Shown here piece by piece: positions 10,444-22,210 of a stretch of 64,000 nucleotides of DNA. The stretch is from an uncultured Litoreibacter sp. (GTDB lineage: Bacteria; Pseudomonadota; Alphaproteobacteria; Rhodobacterales; Rhodobacteraceae). Under the pieces are notes generated by a model. The model was given only the letters and a program-made list of their open reading frames with translations. It ran no database searches and was not told where the DNA came from. The stretch's first letter is position 1; every line of letters starts with the position of its first letter. The DNA is taken from assembly GCA_947494645.1 (NCBI GenBank), contig CANLVO010000002.1:238359-302358 (forward strand), in the 5' to 3' direction. A program made the position numbers and the translations under genes.

Positions 10444-11754
10444 TCAGTTGCTGTTTTCGATCCCATCAGGCTGCCCGACCACTACAAAATGCAGCGCCTC
10501 AGGTCGCATCAACCGCGCCGCCACGCGCTGGATATCTTCGAGCGTTACCGCATTTACCTTGTCGTTCCGGGTGTCAGCGTAATCAATTGGCAGGTCATCC
10601 ATCTGCATGCCCGCCAGAATTTTGGCGATGGTGCTATTGCCGTCAAACCGCAACGGATATGCCCCTGTAAGGTATTTCTTTGCGTCTTCGAGCTCTTCTT
10701 CGGTGATGCCTTCGCTGGCGAGCTTTGCCCATTCGTCCCGTATCACCTCAATGGCCTGCCCGATGCGATCGTTGGACGAAGCCACCTGCCCCATCATCAG
10801 CTCGGCATAGTCTTTTGGCGCGAGGTAGGAATAGACACCGTAGGTCAGCCCGCGTTTCTCGCGCACTTCAACCATCAACCGCGAGCCGAAGCCCCCAGCG
10901 CCAAGCACTTGGTTCATAACAAAAGCGGCAAAGAAATCTGGATCGTCGCGTTCAAGACCCTGATGACCAAAGACGGCCACGGATTGCGGTGTGTTAAAGG
11001 GCACCACGGTCTGACCGCCGGTGAGCGCCACGCCAATGTCTTCGGGAAGTGGCGCCCCAGTTTTGGGCAGATCGCCCAGCAAAGCGTCCAGAACTTCTCC
11101 AAGTTCTTCCGCCGTGATGTCGCCGACTGCGCCCACATAAATGCGGTCGAGGGCCAAAACGTCTTTGTAGGCTGTGACGATATCTTCGCGGGTCAGAGCT
11201 GTTACCGACTCGATGGTTCCTTCAACAGCAGAGCCATAGGGATGATCCCCAAAGGCTTTCGACATAAAGGTTTCCGAGGCGATTGTCGCTGGGTCTTGTG
11301 CGTCGGACCTGATGCCCGATAGGACCTGCGCGCGGACGCGGTCGATTGCGGCCTCGTCGAACCGTGGTTCGATCAACGCTTTACGCAGCAGAGCCAGCGC
11401 CTCCTCGCGATTTTCTGTCAGGAATTGAGCTGAGATCGTGAGAGCATCGTCATGCACGTCAAAGCCGTAGCTTGCGGCGAGCGCCTCTCTGGCAGCGGCG
11501 AACTGTGTGGCGTCGAGCTCTCCGGCGCCTTCTTCGATGGTGCCGGTCATCAAGTTGATCGCACCCCGTTTGCCTTCGCGGTCAACAGAGGCGCCACCTT
11601 TGAAACGAATTTCCAGTGCTGTGAATGGGATAGAAGGCTCTTCGACCAACCATGCCGTGATGCCACCAGGCGAGGTCACCTCTTTGATGTCAATCGCGGT
11701 GGCGGGTTGCATGAAAAATGCAGCTGCGATGAGGGTCATCAAAAAGCGGATCAT
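10444..11754 (-). CDS. M16 family peptidase-like protein, probably catalytically inactive subunit
   Basis: M16 fold sequence ([13 protein letters not shown]) but no HXXEH motif; signal peptide. Confidence 0.8.
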   Translation of the reverse strand: MIRFLMTLIAAAFFMQPATAIDIKEVTSPGGITAWLVEEPSIPFTALEIRFKGGASVDREGKRGAINLMTGTIEEGAGELDATQFAAAREALAASYGFDVHDDALTISAQFLTENREEALALLRKALIEPRFDEAAIDRVRAQVLSGIRSDAQDPATIASETFMSKAFGDHPYGSAVEGTIESVTALTREDIVTAYKDVLALDRIYVGAVGDITAEELGEVLDALLGDLPKTGAPLPEDIGVALTGGQTVVPFNTPQSVAVFGHQGLERDDPDFFAAFVMNQVLGAGGFGSRLMVEVREKRGLTYGVYSYLAPKDYAELMMGQVASSNDRIGQAIEVIRDEWAKLASEGITEEELEDAKKYLTGAYPLRFDGNSTIAKILAGMQMDDLPIDYADTRNDKVNAVTLEDIQRVAARLMRPEALHFVVVGQPDGIENSN

Positions 11755-13109
11755 TGGGTCACCTCCCCTTCAACGGACGGTTTCTGAAAGAAGCCAGTCA
11801 CCGCATTGTCGCGCGCGAAGACCATCTTGGCTGCTGCGATGATGTCTTCTTCGGTCACCGCTTGAAGGATGTCGGGCCAGTCCTGAACGTCCTTCACCGT
11901 CAAACCTGAGGTCAGGGCTGCTCCGTAGCGACGCGCCAAACCACCGACATTATCGTTGGCATAGATTTGTGAGGCACGGATTTGAGTTTTGACACGGGCC
12001 AATTGATCTGCATCCACGCCATCTTCAATGAACTGTGCGATCACCGCGTCCATTTCCGCCTCGGCCTCGGCCAGTGACAAATCAGGGGTGGGCACAATGA
12101 TGACCCCGAACATGGCGTCATCGTAATTCGTCCCGTTATAAAATGCCGAAGTGTAAACGGCCTTACGGTTTTCCAGCTCCAGTTCGCGCCCAAAAACAGA
12201 GGTTGCGGCGCTGCCGCCAAGGACGTCGGCCAGAAGCGTCAGCGCGGCGGCGGTTTCTTGGTCTCCGCTGTCGCGTTCGGGGGCCAGATAGGTCCGGATC
12301 ACGTAAGGCTGCGCCACACGCGGATCCTCGTAGGTCAGCCGTCGCTCTGCCAGCTGCGGGGGCTCCTGTGGACGAACGCGCTCAGGAAGACCAACAGTCG
12401 GTTTCAGCGGTCCGTAATGTTCCTTGGCGAGCGCCTCAACCTCGGCAGGGTCTACGTCACCTGCTACCACAAGGATTGCAGCGTTAGGGGCATAATAAGT
12501 CTCGTAGAACTCAAGCGCGTCCTCGCGGCTGAGTTGCTCCATTTCATGACGCCATCCAATGATCGGGATACCATAAGGGTGGTTCATATACTGCGCTGCG
12601 ATGCGCTGCTCGCTGAACAGGTTGCCGGGCTCGCTGTCAGTGCGCTGGTTGCGCTCTTCCAGAATGACATCTCGCTCGGTGATGATATCCTCTTCGGTCA
12701 GCCTGATATTGCGCATCCGGTCGGCTTCCATCTGCATCATCAGCCCAAGGCGGTCAGAGGCAACGCGCTGGAAATAGCCAGTATAGTCGAAAGAGGTGAA
12801 CGCATTGTCGGAGCCGCCATTGGCCTCGACGGTCGCAGAAAACTCGCCTGCTTCCATATTGTCCGTGGCTTTGAACAGCAGATGCTCAAGAAAATGTGCG
12901 ACACCTGAAACGCCGGGTTTCTCGTCGGCAGAGCCCGCTTTGTACCAAAGCATGTGAACGACAACCGGGGCGCGGTGATCCTCGATCACGACGGCCTCTA
13001 GGCCGTTCTCTAGTGTGAACGTCGTGACATTTTCAGCGGCAGAGGCCGGTAGAGCAAAAGAGGCAAAAGCCGCCAGAGCAAAACGGGCGATCAGGGAATG
13101 ACGCAGCAT
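11751..13109 (-). CDS. M16 family zinc metallopeptidase
   Basis: HFLEHLLFK (HXXEH) motif; signal peptide; start trimmed to ATG at 13109 with GAGAAGG Shine-Dalgarno. Confidence 0.88.
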   Translation of the reverse strand: MLRHSLIARFALAAFASFALPASAAENVTTFTLENGLEAVVIEDHRAPVVVHMLWYKAGSADEKPGVSGVAHFLEHLLFKATDNMEAGEFSATVEANGGSDNAFTSFDYTGYFQRVASDRLGLMMQMEADRMRNIRLTEEDIITERDVILEERNQRTDSEPGNLFSEQRIAAQYMNHPYGIPIIGWRHEMEQLSREDALEFYETYYAPNAAILVVAGDVDPAEVEALAKEHYGPLKPTVGLPERVRPQEPPQLAERRLTYEDPRVAQPYVIRTYLAPERDSGDQETAAALTLLADVLGGSAATSVFGRELELENRKAVYTSAFYNGTNYDDAMFGVIIVPTPDLSLAEAEAEMDAVIAQFIEDGVDADQLARVKTQIRASQIYANDNVGGLARRYGAALTSGLTVKDVQDWPDILQAVTEEDIIAAAKMVFARDNAVTGFFQKPSVEGEVTQ

Positions 13110-13208
13110 GGCTATCCTTCTCAAAAGTCTAGGCTTTCAATATGAAGCACGCCTTGCCGAATTCAACCGCCGCAACGGTCTTGTGAGCGGCCGTTATAAG
13201 GTGCGCTC

Positions 13209-13733
13209 TTACTCGGCCGCTTCAACGCCTTCAGGAGGCGCGGACACGGTTCTCACCCCAAGACGACGCAGGCGTTCAAGCTCACTGTATTGATCAAGCG
13301 ACTGGTTGCGGTAGGCCTTGTAATAGACATTCACGTTGAAAATGCGCTCAAGCAAACGGCCATCATTCTGGCGACGAAACTCGAGGTCTTCGCTGGCCAA
13401 TTGCTCGCGAATAGTCCCGTCGCGGCCATAGCGCGACACGTGGTTGACCAAGCCGCCATCGCTGATGCCGCCTGCCGGGTTTCCGCCCAGCGCCAATGTC
13501 GCATCAGAGATCGGTGTCAGGTCCGCACGGTTACTTCCACCAGGAGTGGGCTGCGGCAGAGCAGAGTAGTCTTCGGGCTGGGTCAAAGGCTTGTTCGGCA
13601 AAATGGCAAACTCGTCAGGGCCATCGGTATTGGCCTTCACATTGAGCAGCTGCGGTTCCTTGTTGCGGTCGCAAGCAGACAGCATTGCAGTTGCTGCGAT
13701 TGCGCCCAGAAGGATCGTTACCTTGCCAGCCAT
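13209..13733 (-). CDS. DUF3035-like lipoprotein
   Basis: Lipobox (LSAC) after MAGKVTILLGAIAATAM; position directly downstream of lspA. Confidence 0.7.
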   Translation of the reverse strand: MAGKVTILLGAIAATAMLSACDRNKEPQLLNVKANTDGPDEFAILPNKPLTQPEDYSALPQPTPGGSNRADLTPISDATLALGGNPAGGISDGGLVNHVSRYGRDGTIREQLASEDLEFRRQNDGRLLERIFNVNVYYKAYRNQSLDQYSELERLRRLGVRTVSAPPEGVEAAE

Positions 13734-13799
13734 TTTGGCCTCCTTAGAACTCGTTGGTTTCATGTTTAAACGAAACCCGCCGGGGCGTCACGAGGGTTT

Positions 13800-14285
13800 C
13801 TACGCCCGCGCAACGTCATCCTTTTTGTTGTCATCGCCAAAGATGACAATGGCGAAAGCGCCCGCAAAAATCCAGATATCGGCGATATTGAAAATGAACG
13901 GGTTGTGGATACCGCAGCAAGATACGTTCAGAAAATCTGCGACAGCACCGTAAAGGACGCGATCCAACGCGTTGGCCAAGGCCCCGCCAACGATCAAACC
14001 TGCGCCCACAATGGCGATCCTGCGGGTCAAAGATCGTTTGGTCCACCAGATCAGAAAGCCTGAAACAACAATGGCCAAGATCGTCAGAACCCACCGCGAA
14101 AGCTCGGGGTTATCGCTGAATAGGCCAAAGTTGATCCCAGGGTTCCATCCAAAAACGAAGACAAGCAAGGGCGAGAAAACCTCGATCCTGTCGCCCACCT
14201 GCATATCGAGGCCGAACATCACATACAGCTTGGAAAGCTGGTCGGTTAGGAATGCGAACAGGGCAGAGAGAGCAAGCAAGCGCAT
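13800..14285 (-). CDS. lspA: lipoprotein signal peptidase II
   Basis: TDQLSKLYV, NPGINFG, GALANALDRVLYGAVADFL conserved boxes. Confidence 0.93.
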   Translation of the reverse strand: MRLLALSALFAFLTDQLSKLYVMFGLDMQVGDRIEVFSPLLVFVFGWNPGINFGLFSDNPELSRWVLTILAIVVSGFLIWWTKRSLTRRIAIVGAGLIVGGALANALDRVLYGAVADFLNVSCCGIHNPFIFNIADIWIFAGAFAIVIFGDDNKKDDVARA

Positions 14286-14286
14286 G

Positions 14287-15873
14287 TCAGTGGCGGAAGT
14301 GACGCATGCCGGTGAACACCATAGCGAGCCCCAGCTCGTCTGCTGCCGCGATCACCTCGTCGTCTCGCATGGAGCCCCCAGGCTGGATGAGCGCTGTCGC
14401 GCCAGCCTCAGCCGCGGTGATCAGACCATCCGCAAAAGGAAAGAACGCGTCAGAAGAGACGACTGAGCCGATGGTCGGGCTTTCACTCATGCCCAAAGCC
14501 TCCGCCATGTCCTGCGCCTTGCGAGCGGCAATCCGGGTTGAATCCACGCGGCTCATCTGACCGGCGCCTACACCCACGGTCGCACCATCCTTGGCATAGA
14601 CAATCGCGTTAGATTTGACGTGTTTCGCTACGGTCCATGCAAAGAGCATGTCCTTGATCTCTTGCTCGGTCGGGGCTCGTTTCGTGACGGTCTTCAGCTC
14701 GGAAGCGGTGATATGTCCGACATCCTTATCCTGTACGAGTAGCCCGCCAGAAACCTGGCGGTAGGTCAGCCCGCTCGCCCGCATATTCGGCAAGCCGTCA
14801 GTGGTCAGCAACCGCAGATTCTTCTTTTTAGCAAAGATGGCGAGCGCTTCGTCATCTGCACCCGGTGCGATGACGACCTCTGTGAAGATGCCGCTGATCG
14901 CTTCTGCGGTCGCACCGTCCAGCGCCTGATTGACGGCGATGATACCCCCAAATGCAGAGGTCTGATCACATTGGAAGGCCTTCTCATAAGCCTCCGCAAC
15001 CGTCGCACCGCGGGCGACACCGCAGGGGTTCGCATGTTTGATGATTGCGACGGCTGGTCCATCCTTCGGGTCGAACTCAGAGACCAATTCGAATGCGGCG
15101 TCGGTGTCGTTGATATTGTTATATGACAGCTCTTTGCCTTGGTGCTGCCGTGCCGTCGCGACGCCAGGCCGCGAAGACCCATCAACGTAAAATGCAGCGC
15201 TCTGATGTGGGTTTTCGCCGTAACGCAGAGTTTGCGCCAACGTACCGGCAACCGCGCGGCGACGTGGCACTTCGTCCAACGCCTCTGCCATCCAGGCCGA
15301 GACAGCCGCGTCATAGGCGGCGGTGCGAGAATAGGCGGTCAGAGCAAGTCGTTGACGGAAGGCGTATGTAGTTTGGCCCTCATGTTTCTCCAACTCTGCT
15401 AGCAGCGCTTCATAGTCCTGAACATCCGTTACGACGGAGACAAATCTGTGGTTCTTCGAAGCCGCACGGATCATGGCTGGCCCGCCAATGTCGATGTTTT
15501 CGATGCAGGTGTCGTAGTCAGCCCCTTTGGCGACAGTCTCTTCAAATGGGTAGAGGTTGACGACCAGAAGATCGATAGCGCCAATTCCATGGGCCTCCAT
15601 CGCAGCGACATGGCCGTCATCGTCGCGCAAGGCCAGTAAACCGCCGTGAACCGCAGGGTGAAGGGTCTTCACGCGACCATCCATCATTTCCGGAAAGCCG
15701 GTAACTTCTGCAACGTCTTTCACATCCAGACCAGCGTCGCGCAGCGCGGCAGCAGAACCGCCGGTTGAGAGTAACTCAACTCCGCGCGCGGCCAGTGCGC
15801 GGCCCAAGTCGATGAGGCCGGTTTTGTCGGAGACGGAAAGCAGGGCGCGGCGGAGGGGCGCAAGATCGGTCAT
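14287..15873 (-). CDS. purH: bifunctional AICAR transformylase/IMP cyclohydrolase
   Basis: [39 protein letters not shown]. Confidence 0.95.
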   Translation of the reverse strand: MTDLAPLRRALLSVSDKTGLIDLGRALAARGVELLSTGGSAAALRDAGLDVKDVAEVTGFPEMMDGRVKTLHPAVHGGLLALRDDDGHVAAMEAHGIGAIDLLVVNLYPFEETVAKGADYDTCIENIDIGGPAMIRAASKNHRFVSVVTDVQDYEALLAELEKHEGQTTYAFRQRLALTAYSRTAAYDAAVSAWMAEALDEVPRRRAVAGTLAQTLRYGENPHQSAAFYVDGSSRPGVATARQHQGKELSYNNINDTDAAFELVSEFDPKDGPAVAIIKHANPCGVARGATVAEAYEKAFQCDQTSAFGGIIAVNQALDGATAEAISGIFTEVVIAPGADDEALAIFAKKKNLRLLTTDGLPNMRASGLTYRQVSGGLLVQDKDVGHITASELKTVTKRAPTEQEIKDMLFAWTVAKHVKSNAIVYAKDGATVGVGAGQMSRVDSTRIAARKAQDMAEALGMSESPTIGSVVSSDAFFPFADGLITAAEAGATALIQPGGSMRDDEVIAAADELGLAMVFTGMRHFRH

Positions 15874-15899
15874 GAAAATCCTTCGTCAAGGTAAGCTGT

Positions 15900-17663
15900 T
15901 TATCCCGATGTCAGTGCGTCGTAACCAGCCTCGCGCAAGTGGGACGGAATGTCCTGCGCCTTGGCCAGCACCCAACTGACATGGGTCGCATACTCCATCA
16001 CCCGCGAAGATAAAATAACCTGTTGCGTCGGACGCGGGTTCAACCGCCCTTTTTCGAGAAAAACGCTTCGTTTCAGCGCCAGTTCAACGCGCTGCACCGG
16101 GCGAAACACCCAGATTTCTTCGTTCTTGAGCAAAAGCGACACAGCATGTCCGCCCATGTCAACCGACGCCTCGACATCGGGATGCAGGTGAAACCGGACA
16201 GAAAACGGCAATCCCGCCAGCGCGATGCGGTTCATATGCTTATCGAATGCCAACTTCTCTACGTCGGTTGACGCCGCAAGTGTGTCTTCCCCTTGCAGCA
16301 CACGGCCGTCCCGGCTGAGCGATAGCCTGCGCGTATGGGTCAGGCCGTAATCTTTCAGATAACCATCATGGCTGGCCGTCAGGTCGCTGCCGTTACTCCC
16401 CGCAGCTTGATGCGCAGTTACCAAGTTTGGGCCAGCCACCAACGGTTCGGCGTCGGGTCGGATGTCCAGTTGCGCGGAAGAAACGCCATCGATTGCCAGT
16501 GTGGAATGCGACGGGGTGGCGCGACCCGCGCGGTGCCAATCCGGACCAAACGCCATCCCCGCCCCGCAGTTCACAATGACCTGCCTACGCCCTGAGGTCA
16601 GCTCGAACGCTAACGTGCCCGCATGGGCATTCAACGCGGCTTTGCCTTTTGGCGGAGCAGAGACATCCGCAATGACGCTTGTCCGTGCGCCGTTGAGGCG
16701 GGCGTAGCCCATCGGAAAATCCGTTGCATCGGGCGATGCTGCATCCGTACCTGCCAAAGCCCGGTCGAGCTTGCCATCCTGCCCATGCCCGCTGCCGTGA
16801 AAGGACGGAAGTCCGCCATCGCTGTGGCGGAGCGCATGGAGCGTTGACACGACGCGGTGGATCGCTGCGGTCTGCTCATCCGCTGGCGTTCTGCCGACAT
16901 CGCGCAACACGGCATCAGCCCAGCGCAATAACGTCAACACCTCCATCAGCTCTTCCGGATTTCGGGTTGGCAGGCCACCGTCTTTGCCGATCTCGGTTTT
17001 GCACTCAGCCGCCAGCGCAGCCGCCGCGGTTTCCACCATGTCCTCAAGTCCGCTCAGACTTAACCCAGCATACAGCAGCCCCGTAAGCGCCTCGAACCTC
17101 GGCAATCCGGGGGAGGTTCTTTGCCAGCTTCTGGCCAAGTAAGTGGTTTGCTCTGAGAGTGATCTGAAGTAGCGGCGATTGTCCTCTGCGGGTTGGCCGT
17201 TGAGTAAGAACAGCGCATGGGTGATCCAACGTATCAATCGCCTGCCAGTGAGGTCCGGCGCCCAGCCCGTCCCTATACCTCTGCCGTAATGAGTGATCCA
17301 ATCTTGCAACCACTTTTGAGACGCTACACGCGCGGGGCCATCGCTAACGGCGGCAAGATCATCAAGCCAGCCAAAGCCGTGAATTTCCGCCTCGAACAAA
17401 CGATCTGGCGCGGCAAGGTCCCAAATCGCTGCACTTGGTTGATGGAGCAGGTGGCCGCCGAACTGGAAATTTCCACTCAAGAGCTGACGTCCACGCGCAA
17501 AGGAGCCGCTGCTTCGCGGCTCCGGCTGGTAGACGAAACCCGTAACCTGGCTATGCCGCGAGGCAAACCTCGTGTGCAGCCGATCAACCAGCGATACCTT
17601 AGGTGTGGGGGCTGCCCGTCTCGCCCCGCTGCCCCATTTCAGGACCATATCTCGCAACTTCAT
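15900..17663 (-). CDS. heparinase II/III family protein
   Basis: HSTLAIDGVSSAQ, LTASHDGYLKDYGLTHTRRLSLS typical of the family. Confidence 0.82.
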   Translation of the reverse strand: MKLRDMVLKWGSGARRAAPTPKVSLVDRLHTRFASRHSQVTGFVYQPEPRSSGSFARGRQLLSGNFQFGGHLLHQPSAAIWDLAAPDRLFEAEIHGFGWLDDLAAVSDGPARVASQKWLQDWITHYGRGIGTGWAPDLTGRRLIRWITHALFLLNGQPAEDNRRYFRSLSEQTTYLARSWQRTSPGLPRFEALTGLLYAGLSLSGLEDMVETAAAALAAECKTEIGKDGGLPTRNPEELMEVLTLLRWADAVLRDVGRTPADEQTAAIHRVVSTLHALRHSDGGLPSFHGSGHGQDGKLDRALAGTDAASPDATDFPMGYARLNGARTSVIADVSAPPKGKAALNAHAGTLAFELTSGRRQVIVNCGAGMAFGPDWHRAGRATPSHSTLAIDGVSSAQLDIRPDAEPLVAGPNLVTAHQAAGSNGSDLTASHDGYLKDYGLTHTRRLSLSRDGRVLQGEDTLAASTDVEKLAFDKHMNRIALAGLPFSVRFHLHPDVEASVDMGGHAVSLLLKNEEIWVFRPVQRVELALKRSVFLEKGRLNPRPTQQVILSSRVMEYATHVSWVLAKAQDIPSHLREAGYDALTSG

Positions 17664-17715
17664 GCTTGTTCTTATTGCGTGGATATTAGCGGCCCGAGAG
17701 ACGCCCTGTCATGGG

Positions 17716-19032
17716 TTAGTCAGGCTTGCGCAACGAAATCATGAAGAAGCCGTCCATTCCGCCACACTCGCCAAGGTAATCCGGCCGCAGGCGAATTCCA
17801 CCATTGGAATGCAACCAATCCGGATCAATGCCAAGGCGTTCTGGATCGGGCGTGATTTCGGTCAAACCATGGCGCTCAATGGCGGTTTTGGCCTGACGCT
17901 CGCCCTCTTCCGTCAGCAGTGAACACGTGCAGTAAACCAGCCGACCACCGGGCCTCAGAGCGATCAACGCTCGGTCGATCATCGCGGCCTGCAGGTCAAA
18001 GATGGGGTCCATATCCTTCCCGGTCTTGGCAAATGGCAAGTCGGGGTGGCGTCGGATCGTGCCTGTGGCAGAACACGGCGCGTCGAGCAGGATCGCGTCA
18101 TAGAATTGCTCCGCCTCCCACTCCAGAACGTCGGCGCGGATCAGCTCTGCCTTCAGGCCCGTGCGGGCAAGGTTCTCCTTTACGCGAGCCATTCGTTTCG
18201 AGCTGGCATCGACCGCTGTCACCTCAGCGCCGGCAGCCGCAAGCTGCATTGTTTTGCCGCCCGGCGCGGCGCATAGGTCAAGAACGGCTTCGCCTTCTTG
18301 CGGGTCCAACAGCTTGACCGCCAACGCTGCGCCTGCATCTTGCACCCACCATTCGCCATTCTCATATCCCGGCAGGGCCGATACTTGGCCGCCTTTGGAC
18401 AGCCGAACGGTACCGGAGGGAAGAAGCGTACCACCTAGCGCTTCGGAAAGCGCAGGTGCAGCCGCCGCATCTTTTGGGGTTAAATCTAGCGGGGCGCCAA
18501 CCAAATGCGCCGCTTCTATCGCCTGCACAATCTCCTCGTTGTAAATGTGTACGATCCGGCGGCGGAGCCACTTGGGCAATCTGGGCACCGGCAGCTCCGC
18601 CCAGATGTCTGGGCCTTCGGTAGAAACCTTGCGCAACACCGCATTGGCGAGCCCTGACATACGTCGCGATTGGCGAGTGCGGCGCATCAACGTCACCGCA
18701 CTGTCGACAACGCCATGCGGGGCCTCTTTCTCGACCAGTAGTTCGATCACCGCCAATCTCAGAACATTGAGTGCAGTCACGGGAGGCATGCGGTCAACAT
18801 AGCGCTCGATCAGCGCATCCGCGCGGCTGAGATGGCGGAGCGTTTCCGTGGCAAGCCTCTGCGCGCGAGCCTTGTCAGCAGGGTCCAAACCAGAAAGCGG
18901 ACCGATCCCTTGTGTCAGCTTCGACAGTTGCAGCCGGTCTTCCAAAACGCCGTCAAGCAAGCCAATGGCACCTTCACGCGCGGCGAAAGCGCTTTTGTCT
19001 TGTTTCGATTTGGTCTGTGGCGTCTCAGCCAT
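17716..19032 (-). CDS. rsmB: 16S rRNA (cytosine-C5)-methyltransferase, RsmB/NOL1-NOP2 family
   Basis: NusB-like N-terminus, LDLCAAPGGKTMQLA, LDAPCSATGTIRRHPD. Confidence 0.87.
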   Translation of the reverse strand: MAETPQTKSKQDKSAFAAREGAIGLLDGVLEDRLQLSKLTQGIGPLSGLDPADKARAQRLATETLRHLSRADALIERYVDRMPPVTALNVLRLAVIELLVEKEAPHGVVDSAVTLMRRTRQSRRMSGLANAVLRKVSTEGPDIWAELPVPRLPKWLRRRIVHIYNEEIVQAIEAAHLVGAPLDLTPKDAAAAPALSEALGGTLLPSGTVRLSKGGQVSALPGYENGEWWVQDAGAALAVKLLDPQEGEAVLDLCAAPGGKTMQLAAAGAEVTAVDASSKRMARVKENLARTGLKAELIRADVLEWEAEQFYDAILLDAPCSATGTIRRHPDLPFAKTGKDMDPIFDLQAAMIDRALIALRPGGRLVYCTCSLLTEEGERQAKTAIERHGLTEITPDPERLGIDPDWLHSNGGIRLRPDYLGECGGMDGFFMISLRKPD

Positions 19033-19100
19033 GCACTGCCTTTCGATCTTCGCAACAAGCGAACCTTGTTTCTTTATCTGGCTGGCGTATATCAGCAGGT

Positions 19101-19280
19101 ATGAGCAAACAAGCAGACAAACCGATCCCCGAAGCCGCCAAGCGTGCGTTGGCAGAGGCCGAGGAGCGTCGAAAGGCCGCTAAGCAAGCTAATCTCCCCC
19201 CCGAATTGGGAGGCCGCGACGGACCAGAGCCTGTGCGCTATGGCGATTGGGAGCGGAAAGGGATTGCGGTAGACTTCTAG
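19101..19280 (+). CDS. DUF1674 protein (SDHAF4-like succinate dehydrogenase assembly factor family)
   Basis: 59 aa; C-terminal LGGRDGPEPVRYGDWERKGIAVDF is the DUF1674 signature; upstream ORF extension overlaps rsmB and is rejected. Confidence 0.8.
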   Translation: MSKQADKPIPEAAKRALAEAEERRKAAKQANLPPELGGRDGPEPVRYGDWERKGIAVDF

Positions 19281-19642
19281 CGCATTTTCAGGTCGGCATA
19301 CTCGCCGGCACCTCGATCAGACGTGAACCGGATCGTGTCGCCGTCAATGGTGACTTCCTGACAATTCGGCCCGAGATCCTGCCGACCCCAGAACAACGAC
19401 CGGCAGAAATAGCCATCGCGCCATTGCCATTCGCCACTGACACGGATGCCAAATGCGCGGCCCTTGATTTCCCCAGCCGGTGTGACGTTGACCGAAATGC
19501 CTGTGATCTTGAGATCCTTGCCCTCAATGGCCTCGACAAACTCCTCGCGGCTTTCGATCTTCTCAAAGGCGAGCGCGGACGCGGGGAAGAGCACGCAGGC
19601 CAAAGCGACCGTCATTGCCTTGGCTCTTGTTGATTTCCGCAT
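19277..19642 (-). CDS. small secreted protein of unknown function
   Basis: Signal peptide ALACVLFPASALA; ORF compact between DUF1674 and dapB. Confidence 0.6.
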   Translation of the reverse strand: MRKSTRAKAMTVALACVLFPASALAFEKIESREEFVEAIEGKDLKITGISVNVTPAGEIKGRAFGIRVSGEWQWRDGYFCRSLFWGRQDLGPNCQEVTIDGDTIRFTSDRGAGEYADLKMR

Positions 19643-19730
19643 AGCAGTGCTCCCACATTCTGGCATCGTCGCAGACGATACGCGGGAGGGAAGGTTTTGG
19701 TTCAGATTCTCGCGAAAATTCTTTGCTTTG

Positions 19731-20540
19731 CTACAGCCCGAGAACGTCCATCATGTCGTATTCACCAGGCCCTTTATCTTGCCCCCATAAAGCGGCCTTC
19801 AAAGCACCACGGGCGAATATGCCCCGGTCGGTCGCCAGATGACGCAACACAATACGTTCGCCATCAGCAGCAAACACCACGTCATGCTCGCCGACCACAT
19901 CGCCTCCGCGAATGGCCGTGAAACCGATATCTCCGCGTTTGCGTGCGCCTGTGATGCCGTCGCGCCCGCTGTCCCTTACATCGGAAAGAGAGACCCCGCG
20001 ACCGGTCGCGGCGGCTTCGCCCAGCATCAGTGCAGTGCCGGAGGGCGCATCGACCTTGTGGCGGTGGTGCGCCTCGATCACCTCAATATCGAAGTCATCG
20101 TCCAACGCTTCGGCTACCATCTGGGTCAGCTTGGTCAACAGATTGACCCCGAGGCTCATGTTCCCCGCGCGGATGATTGGCGCATGGCGGGCAGCGGCGG
20201 CGATCTTGCCGAGGTCGGTTTCTTCCATGCCTGTCGTGCCGATCACATGGACAGCACGCGCCTGAGCGGCTAGTTCGGCATGGGCTACGGTCGCAGCGGG
20301 GGATGTGAAATCAATGATCGCTTGTGCATTCTTGAAAACTTCGATGGCATCGCTGACCACCGGAACACCAAGCGCGGCGCCCCCCAGTGCTTCGCCAAGG
20401 TCTTGGCCAATCCAGTCATGGCCTTCGCGCTCTGTGACACCTACCAAATGACACTTGTCCGAGGCCCTTACGGTCTCAATCAACATCCGGCCCATACGGC
20501 CTGATGCGCCTGTGATCACGATACCCGGTCCGCTGGTCAT
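19731..20540 (-). CDS. dapB: 4-hydroxy-tetrahydrodipicolinate reductase
   Basis: [32 protein letters not shown]. Confidence 0.95.
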   Translation of the reverse strand: MTSGPGIVITGASGRMGRMLIETVRASDKCHLVGVTEREGHDWIGQDLGEALGGAALGVPVVSDAIEVFKNAQAIIDFTSPAATVAHAELAAQARAVHVIGTTGMEETDLGKIAAAARHAPIIRAGNMSLGVNLLTKLTQMVAEALDDDFDIEVIEAHHRHKVDAPSGTALMLGEAAATGRGVSLSDVRDSGRDGITGARKRGDIGFTAIRGGDVVGEHDVVFAADGERIVLRHLATDRGIFARGALKAALWGQDKGPGEYDMMDVLGL

Positions 20541-20616
20541 CTCTTGGTCCCTTCTTGATGCCCGAGAGGTTTAGGCCCCATTGCACCATGCTCGCAAGGG
20601 GCTTAAGTGGCACGCT

Positions 20617-21012
20617 ATGGCAAAGAAATCTCATTTTTCCGGGGCGGGACCGTCCCAAAGGCAATTGCGTGTGGGCGAGTTGATCCGCCGCACGTTGGCT
20701 GATGTCCTCAATCGCGGCGACATTCATGACCCTGATCTGAATCGGCTGTCGATCACAGTCTCCGAAGTGCGCATCACACCGGATCTGAAGATCGCGACGG
20801 CCTTCGTGCTGCCGTTGGGCGGCGACAAGCGCGAGGAAACCATTGATGCGCTGGCCCGCAACAAAGGCGAGCTGCGCCGCGCATTGAGCAAAGAGATGAC
20901 GATGAAATACGCGCCGGACCTTCGGTTTTTGCTGGATGAGAGTTTTGACCGGATGGACGAGACGAACCGCTTGCTTAACCAAGACGCCGTTCGGCGGGAC
21001 GTGGAAAGCTAG
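20617..21012 (+). CDS. rbfA: 30S ribosome-binding factor A
   Basis: [17 protein letters not shown]..., [19 protein letters not shown]; start trimmed to MAKKSHF. Confidence 0.92.
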   Translation: MAKKSHFSGAGPSQRQLRVGELIRRTLADVLNRGDIHDPDLNRLSITVSEVRITPDLKIATAFVLPLGGDKREETIDALARNKGELRRALSKEMTMKYAPDLRFLLDESFDRMDETNRLLNQDAVRRDVES

Positions 21013-21089
21013 GCTCCTGACGGGTCATTGACGCCAAAGCAAGGCGGCAGTAGCACGCGGTCTCATTTCGCAGGTAAGGAACATTTCCC

Positions 21090-21998
21090 GTGGCACGCCG
21101 AAAAAAAGGTCGCGACATTTCCGGCTGGTTGGTGGTCGACAAGCCTGCCGGCATCAGTTCCAATTCAGTTGTGGGGAAAATCCGCTGGGCATTCTCGGCC
21201 AACAAGGCCGGCCATGCAGGCACTTTGGATCCGGAGGCGACGGGCATTTTGGCGATTGCGCTGGGCGAGGCCACGAAGACTGTTCCCTACATAACCGACG
21301 CTCTGAAGGCTTATGATTTTAACGTCCGTCTGGGCGAGGCGACCAACACCGATGACAATGAGGGAGAGATAATCGCGACCTCGGACCGACGCCCCTCTGA
21401 TGAGGAGATTATCGCAGCCCTTACGCCGTTTACGGGCGACATATTGCAGGTACCGCCGAAATTCTCCGCAGTGAAGGTTGACGGCAAACGCGCATATGCA
21501 CTCTCGCGCAGCGGGCAGGACGTTACGCTCGCGGCCCGTCCCCTTTACGTAGACGAACTTACAATGCTGGAGCGCTCAGACCCTGATCACCTGAAACTCC
21601 ATATGGTCTGCGGCAAGGGGGGCTACGTGCGCTCCGTCGCGCGCGACCTTGGGGAGGCGCTGGGCTGCTACGGGCATGTGCGCAGCCTGCGGCGGGTTTG
21701 GTCCGGGCCATTTGAGCTCGAGGACGCCGTCACCTTGGAGCAGGTAGAGGCGCTGGCAAAGACGCCTCAAATTGACGAGATGCTGTTGCCATTGGAAACG
21801 GGTCTGGCCGACTTGCCCGAGCTGCCGACCACCGTTGATGGCGCAACCAAGCTGCGCAATGGCAACCCGGGCATGGTTCTGGCGGCGGACGCAGAATACG
21901 GTGACGAGGCATGGGCGTCGTTACACGGGAAAGCTGTCGCCGTTGGTCGCTATAAGTCAGGAGAGCTGCATCCCAGCCGGGTCTTTAAGCTGCAATAA
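21090..21998 (+). CDS. truB: tRNA pseudouridine(55) synthase
   Basis: [32 protein letters not shown]. Confidence 0.95.
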   Translation: MARRKKGRDISGWLVVDKPAGISSNSVVGKIRWAFSANKAGHAGTLDPEATGILAIALGEATKTVPYITDALKAYDFNVRLGEATNTDDNEGEIIATSDRRPSDEEIIAALTPFTGDILQVPPKFSAVKVDGKRAYALSRSGQDVTLAARPLYVDELTMLERSDPDHLKLHMVCGKGGYVRSVARDLGEALGCYGHVRSLRRVWSGPFELEDAVTLEQVEALAKTPQIDEMLLPLETGLADLPELPTTVDGATKLRNGNPGMVLAADAEYGDEAWASLHGKAVAVGRYKSGELHPSRVFKLQ

Positions 21999-22210
21999 CA
22001 CGCCTTCTATCTGAAAATATTACATGTTGGTGCGTCATCGCGCTGAAATACCCAAATAATGCGAGAGAAATGCGGGGTTTTCTTCGGCTTTATTACAATT
22101 CCGCTCACACAACGGTCGCTTTGGTCAGGTCCGCGTGAGCGGGGTATCTGCGCGCCGGTCAGGTTGGCTAGACAAGGGACAACAGAAACATTCCTTTAAG
22201 GACGCAGATC

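Noticed and set aside
13774-13794. Terminator between lspA and the DUF3035 gene (AAACCC...GGGTTT)
   Set aside because: Only a 6-bp stem with a long loop and no T-run.
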